Source of the DNA: Hypsibius dujardini | Taxonomy: Eukaryota > Tardigrada > Eutardigrada > Parachela > Hypsibiidae | Assembly: GCA_001579985.1 (NCBI GenBank) | Contig: LRSR01000670.1 | Coordinates: 1-54,446, forward strand | Direction: 5' to 3' | DNA: 54,446 bases | Shown: positions 22,268 to 34,800 of the stretch, piece by piece | Numbering within the stretch: the first letter of the stretch is position 1 | Layout: every line of letters starts with the position of its first letter | Program-made: the position numbers and the translations under genes | The notes under the pieces: model-generated | Told to the model about the DNA's origin: nothing | Databases searched by the model: none | Seen by the model: the letters and a program-made list of their open reading frames with translations, nothing else

Positions 22268-25200
22268 ATTAACGCAGAGCGTCTTGGAATGACCGAGGGA
22301 GATTATGTTAGTATACAACTGGGTTAATATACTTCTCCTAGGATATGAAGTACGTCAATATTTTAACTTTCAGATCTTCATTGCCCCACGTTCGCCTATG
22401 GTCCCTACAGAAGGCTTGCTTGACCTGCAATCAAGAAATGGGTCGTATCGGGTATTTCAGAACGCACTCTGAAACCTTCCTAAAATTGTTTGAGTCACGG
22501 GAACTCTTTTGACTTGGTAACATTTTTAGCCTGCAGATTCGGCTTTTCAAAGCCTGATGCTGGTGAATAATCCCAGTCCGAATTGGGCAGCTCTTAGCGG
22601 GCTCCTGCAAAGCATACGCAATACATCTGAAGTCCGCTACAATAAGTCGCTCACTAATGCAGAAGTGGTATGGATCAATATTATACACCAATTTCAGAGG
22701 CTCGTTTATAGTCCTTATAGGTCGGAACCAAGACCCTTCATGGTGGGGCCAAGGGTAGGCAAAGGAGCGAAATGCATATTTTTCAAAATTGAATCCACGT
22801 TTTGGCCCCTTGCCCCTGATTATTTTGAAACTTGTGAGGGTGTGGGGGTTTGATTTCCAGTGGACTCTTGGGATTTCAAAACAAACTTCAAAACATTTTT
22901 TTTGCTCAAATGTGATGTTTCTTGAGGTCTTGTTAAGCTTCCTATTGATGAATACAAATAAGAGTTTAAAGCATTCAAGAAATGTCCAACGTGAATGAAA
23001 CACGGATGTTCTTGAACACTTACTCGAATCCAGGCGGTGCCCTAGAAATCAGGCTTCCAAACCCACAAGTTTAAAAATGATCCGGGACAAGAAGCCGAAT
23101 TTTGGGTTCAGTATTAAAAAAAGCGTTTTGCCCCTTTGTTCACCCTTGGCCCTAGAATGAGCGGCCTTAAACTACCCTAAGTGAGCATCTGCTCCTCTGG
23201 AGAGGTTGCAGGAGTTAATGGTTTCTGCTATATCCAGCTGAACGACGCAACAATTTCCGCATTTGAAGTGATGACCATCTTATTACAAGTGAGTCATTGG
23301 TTTTTTCATGTTTGATTGCTTGAACATTGCCATTCCATAATGATATGTTCCTAGGAAGAATATTTACGTGACCGAGAGAAAATTATGCCGCTATTCTATA
23401 ATTAATCTGCATTTTTAAAGGAATTTATTCCAAAACCATTTCAACTACGATAGCAAGCTCTAAATTATATTCGGCTGAATTATGAATTTTATTGCCATGA
23501 TCCTCACAAAAAATATATGTTTCTAAAAAGGGTTTGCACTTGGTATGTTTCTGTAGTACGTTACTATTCTAATTCATTAATCCACAGTTTACTGACTTTG
23601 GAAGAATTTGTTCGAGTTCATGTAGCTGAGTTTGCAAAACTTGAGCCGAGCAGGGCACATGCTGATTTATGAAATTGCTCTCGTGAAGATACGCTCAATT
23701 TTGTGAAAAAATATTTTTCACAATTCAAAATCGTGCGAATCTAAATAAGTAACATTTAACAATTAATTTTTAGGTTATAAGAGAACTTTCACCTCTGGAA
23801 ATGGAAATGCAAAATGGCATTACCTTTCGGCAGCTGTTTCTCAACAGAACGTTCAACCCGCTGTCTCGACCAGTCTATATAGGACCTAAGGGTAAGGATG
23901 TAATTGAAATAATTGAACCTTCTCCTGTGGGCATCCATAGGAAAAGCTTCAATCACTTGGAAATTTCCAACAGTGTGACTAAACAATCAGAAAAAATTCA
24001 TGCGGCTGTATGTTCCATTTAGGAATGAGAATCTGTGATGTCCACATCTCTAAATTCAACGTCACGTCAGGGCTGATGGAGGTTTGTCAGAATTGTTTTG
24101 TCCTCGCTTCGACTGTAATAGCTTTTCACTCTTGATATAGCCTTTTCAAACCGTTTTTTAGCCATACTTTTTTACCATATTACAGGTATCTGAGGAGTAC
24201 CTTTCAGTGGCAGAAAATTTCGTCAGGACCTATGCACTCTCAACGGTGTGGCGCGGCAGAAACGGTCCACCGGTCAATCGGCCATTTTGCGGATACACCG
24301 GCGAGCTTTGTCTGGGAGGGCTAGGTAATTGGAAATGCATTCTCAAGAGACTTAAGAAGAAACCGCCGCTTGGTTTTTATCTGAAATTCATGACAAGTCG
24401 CCGAACATGGCACAGAATATTTAGGTTCACAACTCCACTCACTATTTTTTATCAAATTAAAGTTGATTTGCAAATTTTTGCTTTTTCTACCCTTTACAAA
24501 AACGTTTTATGAACGTTATACGAACGTGCCGACTTTTTTTCTCCATTGGAACATTTTTTCATGAAACATTTAAACAAATGTCGCTAGATTTACTGCGTTT
24601 TTGAACAGTCTCAATTGGTATGCAGATTTTTCACATCCAAGAAGCAGCGTTTCCGTCTACCGTGTCTAGTTAAAAAGAAAAAGTAAAAAAGCACGGCGCC
24701 CCAAGTTCATCTCATCCAAAAATGACAAATTTGCGATGGTTTTTGGTAATTTTCATCTCAATAAACGTTAAGTTTTGGGTGTTTGAAATTTGAGTACGTA
24801 GCCAAAACAAGTCCGAAATTTAGTGAATCGGACAAAATTCGTCCAATAGATTTTTTTATATGTCCATCTAAATGGAATGATGAGTCCTGATCTATTTTGA
24901 AAAAAATATAAAAATGCAAAAGTTTGCAAACTAAATATACTTCTGTGGAAAAACATATCGGAAACGAAAAAAATTTTCCTTACTGACACGTTCGGCGACT
25001 GGTTTGAATTTTGAACACAAAATTGCGCCGAGTTGCTCTCAATTAGTTTATTCTCACAAAAAACATAAATGGGCTGTTTCCTGATACTGATTTTACGTTT
25101 CTTTTAAACGATAGTAATCCGCTTCTGTTGTCCAACTAAATCGCTAACTCGCCCCTGTTTGTGAACAGTGGCCAAAAAACGGGTCGAGTTTTGAACGTGA

Positions 25201-26562
25201 CCTGTTACTAACTAGGTCACCCTAGCAAGTTGAGAGGTTGATTGATATAATATATTCTATGAAGCGAAAATCGAATCCAACAATCAAGCCTTCGCGATGC
25301 AGTACCAGACAGAACGCACGATTGTGCTCTATTTCGAACCATTGTTTCTATACCGACCGCCTCATTTCGCACCAGTTGATATCTTGATTAATTGCATATA
25401 TTAAATCTGTTACTGCTTCAAGTAGTTGTTTGCAGAAAAGCCCAAACTGATTCCGTGTTTGTGATAGGAGATCAAATTTTGGTAATAAATAACTATAAAA
25501 AATGTAGCAAAAAAATAATAAAGCACAACGAACTGCTTCCTAAAACATTTTCTGCTTGCTAATTAACCAATCAATGGGGTTGCAATGTAATCAAGCAATC
25601 AAGCAAATGTCGTAGAGCTACTGAATAAGAAACAGGAAAATAATTGTTGCGACCTTATCCAGTGTTAGATAACGACCGCGGTGAGTGCAGTTGATTGTAA
25701 CATTGTTCGCGTTGTACTGATTACATCATTTATCAATCAATGCACCAGTTTGCAGCGGTGACCGGTGCAGTTACAAAACATCGTACAGAGCAAACTCAAA
25801 TCGATGTTACCGGCCACTGTCCAGAAACGGGCCGAAATTTTACGCTTAAAACATAATATACCTGATTAGCTTGCGTTGCAAAAAAACCAAAACGTCTAAA
25901 CTAGGCATTATCCCACCTCTTTTTGCTCGTCCGTGAGTGGCGAATTGAGGTCGGCTCGAAGGGGGTGGCAAGTCTCCTGGAGGGAATGCAAAGTTTGTTT
26001 TGCAACTCTATCTTCCGTCTCAGTGAGGGGGAAGCTTTAAACATCCACTTGGAAAAAAACATTACTTTGTACCCTTCGCTCCTTTTCAGTACAATGATTG
26101 AAGAAGGAATTCGTAGATTTTTTCATCTTGCAGCTATCAATAACTATCACAAGAATTCAGGCAGCTGTGTGTAATTGTAACTCATTCAAAGGTAGTATTC
26201 GCAGATTGACAACGTCTAACTCTGTTTTTCAGCGAAAACTGCGGTGATCACTTTAGCACTGTCTATCTCCATTACCCTCCTTGTCACTTTTGCGATCTTT
26301 ACTGCGATATATCACTGGTTAGTCCAACTTCTAACCGATAAATGGGGTGGTGGAACGAGGCGATCAATAGCCATTATTACTCACCTCAAGAAATTTTGTT
26401 TGTGTACAAGCACGACGAATTCACTGCAAATCTGTTGGTATTCGTATCTTTGTATGTAGTATTTCTGGACGTAGCGGCCATGGAGCAGGTCGACCGTGGT
26501 GGGACCTCCGATTTGACTTGTTGTTTGTAATCACCGAAACAACAGCCTGGAAAAGTTTGTGA
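22268..26562 (+). CDS. Receptor copy D: intact exons 6-14 without exons 1-5
   Basis: Exons: 22268-22306, 22374-22451, 22530-22667, 23238-23288, 23774-23891, 24023-24081, 24186-24324, 26233-26317, 26460-26562, corresponding to exons 6-14 of C with identical lengths except the last (103 nt, as in E). The 810 nt form one open frame of 269 residues beginning I-N-A-E-R-L-G-M-T-E-G-D-Y in phase 0. The second half of the ANF_receptor domain, C-G-Y-T-G-E-L-C, the membrane helix (V-I-T-L-A-L-S-I-S-I-T-L-L-V) and the R-P-W-W-D-L tail are present. No signal peptide or first half was found within 1.4 kb upstream. It could be a 5'-truncated duplicate, or its exons could be joined to exons 1-5 of copy C by skipping C exons 6-14, since the phases match and would give 526 residues. 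Confidence 0.75.
25935..26090. repeat. CAGTGGCG-type interspersed element, copy 4, in intron 12 of D
   Basis: The left end GAGTGGCGAATTGAGGTCGGCTCG is followed by GGGGGTGGCAAGTCTCCTGGAGG, as in the other copies. The right terminus is not recognisable, so this copy is truncated. Confidence 0.5.
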
Positions 26563-29500
26563 TTCCACGGGGAGGTATAAACGAATTTCCTCGCATCTGC
26601 TTTACAGTTTCTACTCTCTCCATCACAGATAATAGTGCCTTTGATATGACGTGTGTCATACATTTGATGGGTCTCAAACTTCAATGACCTCGCGGCATGC
26701 TGATAAACTACTTAAAAACAGCTTTGCCATTTTTTTGTACTAGCTGAGTCGTTTGGTTCTATTTATAGTAAACTATAAAAACAGCGGGACACGTGAATAA
26801 TTTTGAGTTCAGGGTTCGTGTCAGACTCCAGATAAAAAAAATGTCAAATAGGCTACTCTGAATGTTAAGCGATTCTTGTCAAACCACGACCAAGGTTATT
26901 AAGATAAGGGTTTATTACACAAGGTCCGACAAGATGGCGGAAAGAACTCGTTCGCTAGATAAGAGCACGTAGCAGAAAGGATCGAAAAGCGGAAAGGATC
27001 CAAACACCTGGAGTTTGACTGACTTTGTGTTATGCCTCCGTCCCTACTAGGCCGGAAGAACCTGAACATGCAAGGTATTAGACTGAATAATATGAGAAGA
27101 ATTGTATGAAGACTTTACTGGTAGAGGAGAAAGGAAGGAACTCTGCTAGACTACTGTAAAAAATACGCTTAAATAGTCAGGAATAAAAAATAGTTCCTGA
27201 GCTAATGTACTAGTTCCTGCCGACATGGCGGAATTATATACGTTTTAACAACTGAGTAAGTACATTATGGAATATGAGGGTAAATAGGAATGAGTTAACT
27301 AGGTAGATGCACTATACTATTAGTAAGTGTTGCGTAACTGTTGGGTACCACCCAAAATTTGTTATCAGATCAGGGCTGTTTCAGATCATAAGCTCTTTGA
27401 GTAGGTATGTCAGGCTTTGTATACCAAAATATGTTACTGAAGTCTCTTTGCGCTCACGATGCGGATGTAGCTATTTGGAGCTGCGTGGAGCAAGGTGGGG
27501 CAATATGAAGCTGCATGAACCTATGTGGAGCTATGTGGAGCTATGTAGAATGACATGGAGCTGCGTTGAACTGGGTGGAGCAATATGGAGCTGCATGGAG
27601 CTACGCGGAACTAGACGGAGTTATGTACAGCTGCATGGAGTCACGTGAAGCCATGTGGTCCTGAAAAATGCTACGTGAAGCCACGTGGTATTATATATTG
27701 ATATTTTAATAAAATGCAACTTGTGTTCTGGACTTCTGGTATGGAGCCAATGTGACCCTTCAAAACCCATTAAAACCCATAACAAAACCTATCTACTGAT
27801 GTTGCCTTTGAAACCCATCACCTTTGCGGCGGCTCGCTACGTTCGCTCGCGTTCAGGTTACTGGGCAGGTTTGCAGTCGTTTTGGCTAACCGATGTTTGA
27901 TCATTTGCCAGGGTATTGATATCAGCATTGCCATAAAATAATGTTGGGTCAGAAGTTTTCAAACCATTCAGTATTATGTAGCTACGCCTCCTGGTCTTGA
28001 ATTAAAATTTGGGTGATGTTAATCGATTCAAAAAATGGTTTGGGTTAGGAATGATTAGATTTCCTAAAATCTGATTTCGGATTAATGGCTGTAACATCTC
28101 CGCATAGGTCCAATGTGCTCCATCAGACTGAAAAGCAACACAAGTTTCTCCGCAACATAAACTTCATGTAGATTCACGGTGCTCTACGACGGCTATGCAG
28201 CTCCAAGTGGCTTCATGTAGTTTCAATGCAACAGGCTCTGGAAATCAGTATCAGTTTCTCTGCCATATAGAGCTCCATATACAGTAGCTTTATCCAGCCG
28301 AGTTGAGACAGTCTTATTTTTTTCGTTCTACGTCGTGAATAAACCCGCAGCAATCCATCTAGACTGCCTAATCAATAATTAAAACCAATGTGATATACGA
28401 AAGAGCAATATCTTTAGAATCTTTTCCAAAACTCAAAACAAAATTACATTTGAAGTTGGATAACCCATTTTCAAAACGATTTATTCTCTAGCGTAAGAAG
28501 TAACTTGTTTTTAACTTCAAATTTTGCCCAAGTATGGAAATTGATCTTATAATTCTGAGGAATTTTACCATTTGGTGAAAAATATCAATGAAGGAAAGAT
28601 TTGGCTGGAAATCAAAAAAATTCAGCCAGCCATTTTGAATGCGGGGTTACCAAATAACACTTTTCTTGCAACCTGTTGCAGTCATTATCAATTTCCCTTG
28701 CATAATTATAACTTAAACATCTCGTCAATGCATGTAAAATGAAAGAATAAAAAAATGTAAATAAAAGACCCGACAAGGAACCCCGTCACCTGACTGCACT
28801 ATTTTTCATCAGGGTTTTGAGACCATTTCGCATCCGAACGGGCTGGAATGCTCATAATGGTAAACTTAGACCTTAAAGTGACGATTTATGGAATCCCGAG
28901 AGCTGATGTTTAATATAAAACAGTTAAATAAAACTTTCATGCCCGCAAACACTAAAAAAACATTTTTTGAAATCGAAGTAAAATTCCTAAACAAATGGCG
29001 GTGTCGAGAGTCATTATCTGTATGGATAACAAAAAAAGTAGTGTTTTTTGAAATTTTTTTTAATCCCTCAAACCCATTAAATTTTACAGCACAAACCGAG
29101 TATCCCATTCAAGTCAGAATGAAAAATACCCATTTTTGTTGTTTTGGTGCAAGCTCCAATGATACCATCATCCCGCGATAAACCCTTTTGTTTACCGACG
29201 ACTGCTCACTGTCCGGTTAACAAAATTTGCACTTCTCCGCAGTTTTAGAAGGACAGGTAAGGGCCGAACGAAACAAACGATTTCAAAAACGCACATCAAA
29301 GAAATAAAATCAGAAACTTAAAAGACATCAGGCTGTAGATTTTCCAGTAGTTTAAATATTGAAATTCTCACGCCCTAGTCGATAGTAATCGTTTAGTTTT
29401 CCTTTGAGTTTCAAATCTTGTATAATGATCACATAATAAGGTAAAGGTAATCCTAGATTTCCATAAAAAATGATGTGAAAAATATGGAAAGTGGGAACCT

Positions 29501-30664
29501 GATAAAAAATTTAAAAACAAAATTTGTTTCAACTTGGTTGGATAAAGCTTCTGTAGATGCACGACTTCTTTTACGCTGTCCCACGGCGACCATCCAGCTC
29601 CACTGGCTCCATGAAATATCGTTGACGCTTGCTTTCCATGATGCTCCATGATGCTTACTTTATGCAATGGAGCTCCATTGATAATCTATACGCCACCAGC
29701 TCCAGCATAATTTCGTAGCCATGCCGATTTCTTTCAGAGCACAGGAACCCTGTGCTAATTATACAACGGAGTGATCCATTGAGTTCCATGGTGTAAGTCT
29801 GGCGCCTTAAAACAATACAAAACCAGTAAAATTTGGTGTACAAACTCTGACGTGGGTGACTGAATTGAACAATGTGATCACAGCTAGTGGGTTTGGGGTT
29901 TCGTGTAACTCCCTGATTGGCTAAACGAGCAAACACGGCTTGTCTAATTTGGCCGCTAATTATACTATTTGTCGAGCCAACTGAGGCGGAATCTCCAGTA
30001 GAAAGAAATAAGACAAAAACCACTCTCTTAAAATTTGTCTACTGAGGAGAATAAATAGAAACAAAACTGAAAAAGGGACTGGTTAGTTGCGGCAGATTGG
30101 TAAGTTGCTTTCGGAGCTATTTAACCTCTAAACTTTTACTTAGCGTTTACCAGCCAACTAAACGTCGCTTCCCAATAATCGTCGAGACATTTTGAAGAAC
30201 TGCATATTGAACGAACAGTTGCCTTGTATATTTTCTTAGGCTGAAGTTTACGTCCCCCAGTAGATCTACTTTACATTCTTTATAATTTAAGGTGTGCATT
30301 AATTTGGATATATGTCGGCAAGGGTGAGGCTACTGTTTCATTTAGTACCATGAATAGGTGTTTACAGACATCGAAGTCAAGCGGAATGGAACACTAACTT
30401 ATGCTTGTGGTCAAGCATTATTGTCCTGGTATCGGGGTACTGCCTCGCGGAAATGGAAGTGACGTTTTAAACCTCAGATTGTTCAGAAAAATAATTTCCT
30501 TTTAAAGGCAAAATGTTTCTCCTAATTTGATTCAAGAATTTATAAACGACTTTAGATAGCACTCAAAATAGTGCGCTCAAATTTCTGATGTCAAGTAGGA
30601 GTAAAATATGTTTTCCTTAAAATATAAGACTGTTTGATACTGCTTTAATAAAATTAGAAAACGC
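26563..30664. other. Gene-poor region downstream of copy D
   Basis: The first 300 bp (to about 26900) parallel the 3' flanks of C (20890-21180) and E (38753-39130), so the duplication unit extends past the stop codons. Beyond that, 26960-27020 resembles 39440-39490. The rest is AT-rich with short frames on both strands and no recognisable domain or splice-supported exon. A minisatellite is listed separately. Scattered AGCTCCAT-rich patches at about 28100-28290 and 29560-29800 look like complementary, decayed relatives of that minisatellite. Confidence 0.55.
27472..27690. repeat. Minisatellite with 10-bp period, unit near GTGGAGCTAT
   Basis: About 20 imperfect tandem units read GTGGAGCAAG, GTGGGGCAAT, ATGAAGCTGC, ATGAACCTAT, GTGGAGCTAT, GTGGAGCTAT, and so on. 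Since 10 is not a multiple of 3, all three frames read through similar blocks, which explains the 113-codon frame at 27307-27648 without invoking a gene. The period is close to one helical turn of DNA. Confidence 0.8.
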
Positions 30665-31249
30665 TTAACTCGTTAACGCCCATCGTCGTCAAATGACATC
30701 CGAATCCACAGCGACATCCGAATTTTTACGATTCAAAGACGATGATTTGAGTAATTTCCACAAACTCAACTGATTTTGCAAGTTGGTGTGTTTGCGGACA
30801 TTTAGAGTTCATGTTTTTGTCATTGGTTGTTTGACCAACGTCCGAAGGAAATTGTGAAACTTCACTATTTATTCCTGTTTTTGAGTGAAATAGGTCTTCG
30901 AAGGCCGTGAGTTGAGTCGCACGGCTGACCGATCGGCCAGTGGCAAAAGATCAAAGAAGGTGTTCGAACTTTCGCAATAAAATGAATAAATCAGGCTGCA
31001 TTGAAATCGATCAATTGATTGATTGATTTTTTTACTAAATAAGGCATGGACCTGTGCAAGAAATAGTTTTCATCGGCGGATGTTTTTCTTACCCGACGGT
31101 GAACAGATGTCAACTAAATAAATACAAATTTTCCCAAGTCTTGCAATCAATTGAAACTCAATGTTTTATTCAATTGACTGCAGCTATAGAAGGAATTTTT
31201 TCTGGCAATCAAATCGGTTCCGATCTGATACCGGGCATTAGTGAATTAA
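30665..31249. mobile_element. piggyBac-like MITE upstream of copy E
   Basis: It is flanked by TTAA (30665-30668 and 31246-31249), with left end CTCGTTAACGCCCATCG and a degenerate right end GGGCATTAGTGAA. The interior contains CGTCAAATGACATCCG and ATCAATTGATTGATTG. TTAA targets and CCC(G/T)-type termini are the piggyBac hallmark. The sequence after its right end equals that after the MITE end at 12616. Confidence 0.6.
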
Positions 31250-31885
31250 AAGAACTAAAGACGCTCACAATTGTTCTTCGCATAGGTTGCTGCGCAATAC
31301 CGATCGACCAAGCAACGCTTCGTCCCCGACATCAATTTCATGTTCCTTTGGCGGAATGGTGCACCGTCAATTAGACCAAAAGACTAAATAAACATTTTAG
31401 TGACTTGAATACGGACCAATAGACTTAATTAATGAATATCCAGTACCCCATCTGCAGAGTCGTTCACTTGATCCTCCTTCCGCGCATACTGTTCACTGAA
31501 TTAATTTGTGATATCCATGTATTCCATGATTTTCTTCCCCTCATGCAATAAAGCGTCATTCACATATTACGTGATCAAAAGAAAGTAGCCAGGTGGTCTA
31601 ACCCTTGTACTCATTAATAAAATAGGCCCCGCCCTCCAGTATAATTTGGATTATCTGGGTAGATGGTTGGTCGAAAAAGGCTATTTTTGATTACGTAATA
31701 TGTGCATGGCGCCTAATGAGCTAAATTACGACATTCAACATACGACAGAATCATTCACTCACCAATACGTTAAATTAAGCTGCGTCCTATTTAATTTGAG
31801 AGCAACATACAGCAATTCAAATCATTGCGTATATCTCGTTTTATCTTTCACTCTTCGTCAGTTTTAAATTATTTCCGAAACAATA

Positions 31886-34800
31886 ATGATCCGACAAATC
31901 GGTCTCCGGGCATTACTGATTTTGATCATATTAAGAAGCGGTTTCTCCAAGGCCGTTCATGTGATTACAGTTATTATTGGGGATAACCCTTCATTGGGTT
32001 ACGTTGTCCAAAGTCCAGCTTATGATGTCGCTTTTTCCCGAGCGATGGGGCTATACCCCGATGCCCTGCAAAATGTAACTAGGCAAACTGTGTATAGACC
32101 AGGGGCATTTAGCTGCTCGGAAGCGGCGGAGATCATGCCGTTTGTGGCGGTTCAGATATCCAACATTCTGGATGAGCATCGTCTCGACTTTAACGTTCTC
32201 ATCAGTGCGGGTATAACAATGCTATATAATTAATGTTTTCATATTGTTTTTTATTGGTAATTTAAATTTTTTTTTTATTCACGTTGTAATACAAACATGC
32301 TTCTTCGTGGTAAGATATATTTTAAACGTCGTTGGATGACCCGCAGGATGCAGTCTTGAAGTGATGACATTGGGAGACTTCGCAAGAGGTAAGACGTTAA
32401 GTAAAAGCATCCTTTTTTTCCGAAAACCGTTTAGTTTAGTTTATTCTGAAACATGTTTCATTATTGTTTTTCGTTTGGCACAATTCAGGTTTCACTTCAA
32501 AGTATTATATTTGATGGTTGAATTGGTCAGCCGAATTGTAATCAATCAATGCTCTGGTCCAATGGCATATCAGCGAGTTCGCATGCCTTTTACAATTATT
32601 TTTTTACTGAAAACGCTTACCACATTTATTCGTTTTTTCCTTAGAGTCTTAATTTGAAAACTTCTATTCATAAAAAAACAATAGTTTTTGAAACGTTTTG
32701 GTAAGAGTAAAAACATTAAATGGTGTTATGCTCACAACCTTACTCAACCTTTCGCTATGCTCGCAACTCACACAATCTTTTTAATTGCAATTGCCATGTT
32801 AATCATTTTTTCGCTAATTATTGGACACAACCTTTAGTTATGTAAACAACCTTTTCCCGAAAACCCATCAAAGGATATAATTAAGGTCTTTGTCACGCAA
32901 AATCTTCATTCATACAGGCAACGCCTTCCTGCATATTGCAAACCCGTCCCATTTGGAATATCTGTTTGTGTGTCGTCGTATTAAATAGCGTTGACGATCT
33001 GTAACATTTTACTTACTTCTTTAAGCATTACTTCAAGTGCAACTGAATCATATGTTAGAAATAGCAAAGAACTAGAGAATAAAAATGACATCAATGGCAC
33101 ATAATTGATGATTTCTCATGTTATCGTCCATTAAACCCCTGCATATCTTCTACTAAAAACCCTCTTCCAGACCACTATTGCAACCAAAAATATAGAAAAA
33201 TTAATACTCCGGAAAAGATTTTGTGCATAACAATTGATGATTAAAAAGGTTGTGGGTTGTGATCATAATAAAAGTTGTGCAAGGTTGTGGGCATAGCTCT
33301 CTCCGAATTATATTTAGTCTTGTAAGAACATAAATTAAATAATCAATCGCTGAGTTGAAGCCATTGGGGAACATTCAAATTTTTTCCCTCTCAAACCAGA
33401 ACTTGTTTGCAGGTGAATTTTTTTGTTAACATCTATTAATTTAGTTCAATATCTGTAAAAAATCTTCAGGAAGATTGGCGTATCGAATTTTGCTCCGACC
33501 CCTTGTCAATTATATAATAGAAACTCAAAAAAATGAGTTACTGATCATTTTGTTTAGTTTGCCATTTAGTTTAGTTTACCATTCCTAACTAGTCTAAGTG
33601 TTATATTAGGTACATCAAATTTGTTTCAACGTCTCAAAACAGAAAACACAAAAATAACAACGGTTTAGTACACAGAGACTAGGACTCCCGGGATGGTTAA
33701 GCGGCTAATTTAGCGATACAGTGTCCCTTAAAGGGGGATGGTGATTTTAAACTTAAGATTTTCTAATGCGCTGACATTGGATTATAGTGAGTCATCAAAA
33801 GTTGCAAAGGTTTCATGCAAAATTCAAGCTCTCTAAAGCCGTAGAACATACGTTTGATTAACTGTCAGTTCATCGAAGCGGCTGACAGCTGCAAGTAATA
33901 AGACGCACCGGAGCTGACGGCAAACTACGTTATCTAGTATCAATTCATTAGCAAGTCGATCCTGATGTTAATCAACGAAATTTCACGTGACTGCGACATG
34001 AGCAAATTAATTGGTGATTCATAGTCCTGGTAACTCGGCATAATTGGTGTCATCTTTCATAGAGTGGAACGTGCCTCTTCTCGCAACGTAAGTGCCTAAA
34101 AAAAAACCATACTTAATTGGCGCACGCATAACGTATTTAAATGCCTAATAGTTTCGCAAAATGGTACTTTTCCCTGCTAGGATTGCGATTGACGAATCTC
34201 TGACGAACGCACAACGTTATCCCACCGTCGTGGCTTTTCCCTCATCCGATCAAATGACTCTAGTCCGGGCGATCATGTTTCTGTTAGATCGGTTTTCCTG
34301 GACGACAGTCAGCCTCATTTGCGGGGATCAAAATCTTAAGGTTTCCGACGTGGGAGTGTATTATTTAGCCGCGTGTCGAGGGTTTTTCACTGTCTTGAGT
34401 GGCCAGAAAGAAAAATACAATTTGCATGTCCAGCACTTTGACCCGAAAATCAAGGAAGGCGATTTAGATGCTTACAGCAGCGTTCTACGCAATGCCGCAA
34501 CCCAGAGCCGAGGTAACTGGATATATAAAAATGTTTTAATTAACCAACGAGTGGCACAATTGTAATGATTTCTCTCTCGACAGTCATCATACTTCTTATT
34601 CCCACAAGCCCAAGACTACGTGACTTCATGGTATGCATATTAAAAATAATTTACTAATAATAATAGTTTTCTAGACATTCCGAAAGAATCTACATTCTTT
34701 CAGGTAGTTTGTTAAAAACCTATTGTTAGACAACAGATATTCAAAAGATAGCAACCGTAATTTCGCATCACATTTCTTTTTATTCGTAAATTTACCATGT

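Noticed and set aside
27307-27648. 113-codon plus-strand frame
   Set aside because: Its sequence comes from the 10-bp minisatellite, which keeps frames open by repetition.
26563-30664. Search for kinase-homology or cyclase exons behind copy D
   Set aside because: No frame shows kinase or cyclase motifs here, nor after B, C, E or F, so full-length receptor cyclases are not supported.
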